Positions 59,101 through 64,000 of a stretch of DNA of 64,000 bases are shown here, one piece after another. Under the pieces are notes generated by a model that worked only from the letters and a program-made list of their open reading frames with translations, was not told the DNA's origin and did no database searches. The first letter of the stretch is position 1. Every line of letters starts with the position of its first letter. The position numbers were made by a program, and so were the translations under genes. This DNA is from Plantago major (lineage: Eukaryota; Streptophyta; Magnoliopsida; Lamiales; Plantaginaceae): positions 62,001 through 126,000 of the forward strand of contig JAIFAC010000178.1 of NCBI GenBank assembly GCA_026545765.1, given 5' to 3'.

Positions 59101-61860
59101 CTGTGCACTTGTCGGATGGAAACAATCGAGATCTCTTTCAAGATCAAAACCAGACACTCTAGTGTTAGACCACTGCAACTATTACACATGGATCTTTTTG
59201 AATCATCCGTAACTAGTTATGCAGGAAAGAAGTATGGTCTGGTTGTTGTAGATGACTTTTCAAGATTCACTTGGGTTTTCTTTCTGAAGCACAAATCTGA
59301 TGCTAGGGTGGAGATACCAAATTTGCTGAATAAGCTTGAAATCATGAAAAATGACGAAGTATCTGCAATCAGAACAGACCATGGTACTGAGTTTGTCAAC
59401 CAGTACATAAAGGAGTTTCGTACCAGCAAAGGTATACAACACCAACTTTCCTCTGTGAGAACACCACAACAAAATGGTGTTGCAGAAAGGAAAAATAGAA
59501 CCCTTAAAGAAGCAGCAAGGACAATGCTAGCTGACACTGAAATAAGTGAAGTTTATTGGGTTGAAGCTGTAAACACAGCATGCTACACTCAGAACAGATG
59601 TTTGATAAACAAACACCATGACAAGACCCCATATGAACTCTTGGTTGGTAGACCCCCTAATATCAAACATCTGAAAGTGTTTGGTTGTAGATGTTTTGTT
59701 CTTAACAATGGAAAAGAGTATCTAAGAACATTTCAACCAAAGGCAGATGAAGGTGTGTTTCTTGGTTATTCTATGAATATCAAAGCATACAGAGTTTACA
59801 ACAAAAGAACAAAGAAGATTGAAGAATCAGTTCATGTTGTATTCTATGAAGGAAGCGAAAACACCCTAGCGATGAACTCTCGAAAGGTTCAAGGAACTAA
59901 TGATAAAGTATTACGAAGAACCCTCAAAGGAAAAACATCATTGTGGAAAGAGAGGATGACTACGGCGAAGAAAAGCATGAAATGCCTAGTAACGAGATGA
60001 TTCTCGGACATGATGAAAAATTTCCTATGAGAATTCGAAATGGCGAAGATGTTCATCGAGAGCTAACTCGAAATGACCTCTCGGCAGGCATGTCGAAAGC
60101 TCTCACTGAGCAAGTGTCGGACATTCACCGCCCTACGAGGTGCAAAATGTCACGAATCTTGAAGAAGTATCAACTCATAATCATAGTGATTCACATTCTG
60201 ATCACATAGATGTTGACCCTACTAGCCCTAAACCCATGATGAGATGGATCAAGGATCATCCTGCAAAAGATGTGCTTTGACCAATCAATCAAAGTGTTAG
60301 GACTAGGAGAGCAATAGCTGAAAATGCTAACTCTCTCTTTGGATGTTTCATCTCAAACATTGAACCTAAAACTGTAGAAGAAGCATTAAGAGACCAAGAC
60401 TAGATCTCTACAATGCAAGATGAGTTGGATCAGTTTGAGAGAAACAAAGTCTGGAAACTAGTTCCATTTGTAGAAGGAATATTTGTGATTGGAACTAAGT
60501 GGGTTTTCAGAAACAAGATGAATGAATCTGGTGAAATAACCAGAAACAAAGCAAGGTTGGTTGCCAAGGGATTCACCCAGACTGAAGGTTTAGATTTTGA
60601 TGAGTTATATGCACCAGTTGCCAGATTGGATGCAATAAGACTCTTTCTGGCCTTTGCAGCTCATAAAGACTTTAAAGTTTATCAGATGGATGTCAAAAGT
60701 GCATTCTTGAATGGTGAACTTGCTGAGGAAGTCTATGTTGAACAACCACCTGGTTTTGAAGTTTCCTCGAGAAAGTAGAATGGTCTATAAGCTGAAAGCT
60801 CTATATGGGTGAAACAGGCTCAAAGCATGGTATGACACTTTGGCCAAATACCTTCTGGAAAGTGGTTTCAAGAAAGGTGAAGTTGATAAAACTTTATTTA
60901 CTTTAAATCATGATGGGAAACTACTCTTAGTTCAAGTATATGTTGATGACATTATATTTGGATCTAATGACAAGCAACTTTGTGATGACTTTGCAAATCT
61001 CATGAAAAGTAAGTTTGAGATGAGCATGATGGGAGAATTGAACTATTTTCTAGGATTGCAAGTCAAGCAACTCAATGATGGAATATTCATTAGTCGGGAA
61101 AGTATGCAAAGACATGCTCACAAAGTTCAATCTTAAGCCTTACGAAAAGAATGCTAAGATACCTATGAGCGTAGGAACAAGATGACCTATCTTGAATCGG
61201 ATAAGAGTGTTGATGAACACAAGTATAGGAAATTCATGGGTTCACTACTTTACCTTCTGAGCGGACACGATATTCAATATCACGGTTGGTGTGTGCTAGA
61301 TTTCAAACAAATCGATGCAATCACACTACAACATTGTTATGAAAATATTAAGGTATGTGAAAGATACGATAGATGTAGGTTGTGGTATCCTAAAGAAAGT
61401 GGATTGAGCTTGGTAGTTACTCGGATCTTGATTATCTTTGGATCAATGCTTGATAGGAAAAGCACCTCGGGAACTTGGGTTTACGGGCTGAACTTATCTC
61501 ATGGTTTAGTAAAAGCAAAATTCAATTGCAACCTACCAGGAAATTTGAATATATTGTTCTTTGGTTGTTGTGACACAAATTACGTGGATTCAACAACAAC
61601 TTAGAGACTATGGACTCGATGAAGAAAACTCCCATTCTTTGTGATAACACAAGTGCTATTGCAATCACAGAACCCCAGTTCCATGCGAACAAAGCACATT
61701 GATGTTAGACACCACTTCGCCGAGACCATGTTGAGAAAGCGATATAGAGATACTCAAGATTGTACGGAAGACCGACTTGCGGATAGCTTCACCCCTACAA
61801 AGCGGTTCTTGACCTTAAGACATAATCTTGGATTAATGGAGATGCTAAGGGGTGAAAAAT
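56192..61860 (+). pseudogene. gag-pol part of element D
   Basis: Plus strand, in order: gag (EAISDEMIYVINEG near 56250), knuckle remnant near 57140-57200, protease remnant near 58600, integrase 59062-59860 (VVVDDFSRFTWVFF, IRTDHGTEFVNQ, GIQHQLSSVRTPQQNGVAER), RT 60400-61190 ([34 protein letters not shown]) and RNase H remnants 61200-61860. The integrase core and RT are the best preserved parts. It is heavily broken, mainly in the CG-rich patches. No accessory gene follows. Confidence 0.88.
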
Positions 61861-62488
61861 GTCACGAATCTCTAAAGTCTGAGTAAGTGAGGTAGAAAGA
61901 AGTAGGCCTCTAAGAACATGTTCTCGAAAGCCGAGTTGATAAGAAGTGATGCAAAGGTTTACGGTAGCAACACTCGAGAAGGCAAAATATTTACGGGCGG
62001 GTATCCGAGGCGGGGTTAGTACACACTCGATAAGTAAATAAGACTAAAACTTACTTTTGAGTGGGTCGAATACATTCAACAATGAAGCTTCTGACACTTG
62101 AATTCAGAAAGCTATTTAGTCATAAAGAAAAAAGACACACAAAGCCCGAAAAGTATAAGTTCTGAAAGTCAAACTTGTCCAATGTCTCGTATTTTTGCCA
62201 TTTTTATGATAAACAATATAAAGATAAGGACTTGACACTCAGAATGATAAGTTCAAACGTTTGAGTGTTCTTACTCTTTACTAAATGACGTAATGGATGT
62301 AACTTGTTAAAAATCCATCAAGTCGGCACAATACCATTTGTTAATTGACATCATTATAAGATATTCAATATAAGCCCTTGATGAATGAACGTTTGATCTC
62401 AACGGTTGAAATTAAGTGGTGGATTGTTTTCTCTTCCAAAATTACAAATTTGTAATAGGACTTAAAAGATAGTCATGGATGACTGATC
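61861..62488 (+). other. 3' untranslated part of element D, without accessory module
   Basis: Non-coding. The part up to about 62410 matches A on the RNase H side of its module, and the part after it matches A on the LTR side, joined at a single TTAAT/ATTAA. Confidence 0.8.
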
Positions 62489-62503
62489 AAAAAGGGGGAA
62501 ATT
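62489..62503 (+). promoter_or_regulatory. Polypurine tract of element D
   Basis: AAAAAGGGGGAAATT directly before the LTR start TGTTAGG at 62504. Confidence 0.92.
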
Positions 62504-63804
62504 TGTTAGGAATATCTGTTAGTATTTTGATCACTCATCACATGTTCTTATCTTAGCCAGAAAGGTGATTAAGTACTCTTGGTTGACGAACGTTGTAAAA
62601 GAAATCAGAGTATGATTAATCTAGTAAATCGAGTATAATTTTTATTTCGAGAACCATAAAGATCAATCTAGCAATGGATCTTTTACGAAGATTAGAAGGC
62701 GAAGATTGCAAGATTTATGAAGATATCAAGGTTTAGTCTAACTCGGAAAGACTATGTCCTTAATCCTTTCTTAAGTGTATTTACTTACTTTTGAAATATG
62801 ATTACGGACATACATCGTGAGTATGGAGCGTCTGATCGTGAAAATTTAATGTATCAGTTGAAGACTACGGAATGAGAAATAGTCAAGTCGTTAATTGCAT
62901 CGTGAGAAAAGCCATTGATCCTCTACGAGACGTGAGAGGACTTACAGTACTCGTTTCAAGATAAGTATGGTGAATTTGAATTGTGTCTATGAATATCATT
63001 CCAACAACTCTCAAATTCATCTATATATATCACACAGATCTTTGAGAAATACACACCTTATAACGCTCTATCTTACAAACTTACCATCAACAAAGTATTC
63101 TCTCAAACTCTCTTATCGCTTTACGAAAACTTTACATTTAACGAAGAATCACTAGTAGTTCTAAGTTGTATCTTGAACCTTAACAAAGATTGTTATTAAG
63201 TGAAAGAGTTGAACTATCGGATACCCTTTAAAGCTCATTCTCCGAAGCAGACGTGATTACTTGGGTCGATAAAAGCCATCCAACAACAAGTGTATTAAGT
63301 GTCTTGTTCTATTAGGCTCTCTGAAAACATAATTGAAAAGTTATCTGAGAAGTCTCGACAAACCTTATAACCATCAGGCGTGGAGTAGAGGAAATCTTGA
63401 TTTGGGAAATCGAGGAATAACTCGAGGTTATCTAAGTAGAGGAAATTTCTCTGGTAATTTGAGGAATAACTTCGGAGGAACATTTAGTTGAACCATTTGT
63501 TTAAAAATCTTAGAATAGGATTATTATAAGGTGAACTCGATTATACATTACAGTGAATTACAATGCCGAAAGGCCAAAGTTGATTAATTGGAGGATTCAC
63601 GCTCAGAATCTGGTATCTTCTTTATGTCGTTTAAACTGTATTTACGTTTCATTAAAGCGCATCTTATTGTTTACTGTGACTACATATCTTAAAGTCTTGT
63701 ACTCTGAATTTAAGTATCGAAACCGCTACGAAAGCTGTGTTTATCGAAAGTTTTAAAATCTTATTCACCTCTGGTATTTTCTTTCAGATTATCTGGGCCA
63801 ATAG
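62504..63804 (+). repeat. 3' LTR of element D
   Basis: About 1300 bp, TATA at 63021-63031, followed by the right CTGGA duplication. Its middle and right parts are CG-altered compared with the A LTRs. Confidence 0.9.
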
Positions 63805-63809
63805 CTGGA

Positions 63810-64000
63810 TATCCGGTCAAACGGATGAAGAAAAGGTCCATCCGTTATTCGATCCGTTCAGAGCGGATCGGATACAGATAACTTCGCCGGATATCTGTTA
63901 TCCGATAAAATAATAAAAAAAATACACAACAGAACATGAAAAAATACACAACACAGCAGGCAGCACTACAACAGGGCAGAATATAAGAAACTGCAGTAGT
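63810..64000. other. Host DNA right of the nest
   Basis: Rich in ATCCG/CGGAT words, as is the left flank (23580-23612), so D landed in an older repeat built on these words. No gene. Confidence 0.6.

Larger units (their letters stand above)
23618..63804 (+). mobile_element. Element D: SIRE/Maximus Copia, outermost of the nest
   Basis: The 5' LTR starts at 23618, is interrupted by element A at 24030, resumes at 55064 and ends at 56075. Primer-binding site, gag, protease, integrase, reverse transcriptase, RNase H and polypurine tract follow in plus orientation, then the 3' LTR 62504-63804. The perfect target duplication CTGGA lies at 23613-23617 and 63805-63809. D has no accessory module: only about 600 bp separate RNase H from the 3' LTR. 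The coding part is broken in many places (well over ten), though part of this apparent damage may be technical. It is the oldest of the three by nesting. Confidence 0.93.

Overview
The window is plant nuclear DNA, most likely from a eudicot. It is AT-rich intergenic sequence with Stowaway-type MITEs, a single recognisable host exon, and several LTR retrotransposons that fill most of it. I found no rRNA, tRNA or CRISPR and no complete host gene. The species cannot be named from the sequence.

Layout. 1-2327: right-hand part of a minus-strand Ty1/Copia element of Tork type, cut by the window edge. 2520-2702: last exon of a protein kinase. 2703-8877: intergenic DNA with MITEs and an AT microsatellite. 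8878-14619: a non-autonomous Ty3/Gypsy-type element with two 995-bp LTRs, a gag-like remnant, two different arrays with 45-bp period, and no recognisable pol. 14620-23617: intergenic DNA with a solo LTR (17041-18631), MITE pieces, a possible Gypsy LTR remnant and a four-unit minisatellite. 23618-63804: a three-level nest of Ty1/Copia elements of the SIRE/Maximus type.

The nest. Element D (plus strand, 23618-63804) has element A (minus, 24030-55063) inside its 5' LTR. Element B (minus, 31727-47635) lies inside A. Each has its own perfect 5-bp target duplication: CTGGA for D, CTCAT for A, GTTTT for B. The order of insertion is therefore D, then A, then B. LTR similarity agrees: the B pair differ by about 1-2% where I compared them, the A pair by a few percent more.

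The most unusual content is a 5.9-kb accessory module between the RNase H end and the polypurine tract of both A and B, in the same sense as pol. It has its own TATA box about 190-200 bp before an ATG and a conserved N-terminal domain. Next comes a run of phase-0 mini-exons separated by introns of about 80 bp, then a long coiled coil, KR-rich nuclear-signal-like patches and a conserved C-terminal domain. No membrane segment is visible, so a classical envelope role is doubtful. Element D lacks the module at exactly the same place, where a single TTAAT replaces the two TTAAT copies that border the module in A.

The SIRE-type LTRs also carry a row of hairpins with covarying stems in the transcribed leader and a C-tract of variable length beside the primer-binding site. 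In B, seven 12-bp copies of the LTR terminus are lined up. Finally, sharply bounded patches of the nest have lost CAG/CTG and gained CG relative to sister copies. This looks more like a long-read consensus artefact at methylated CHG sites than real decay, and it limits any dating.
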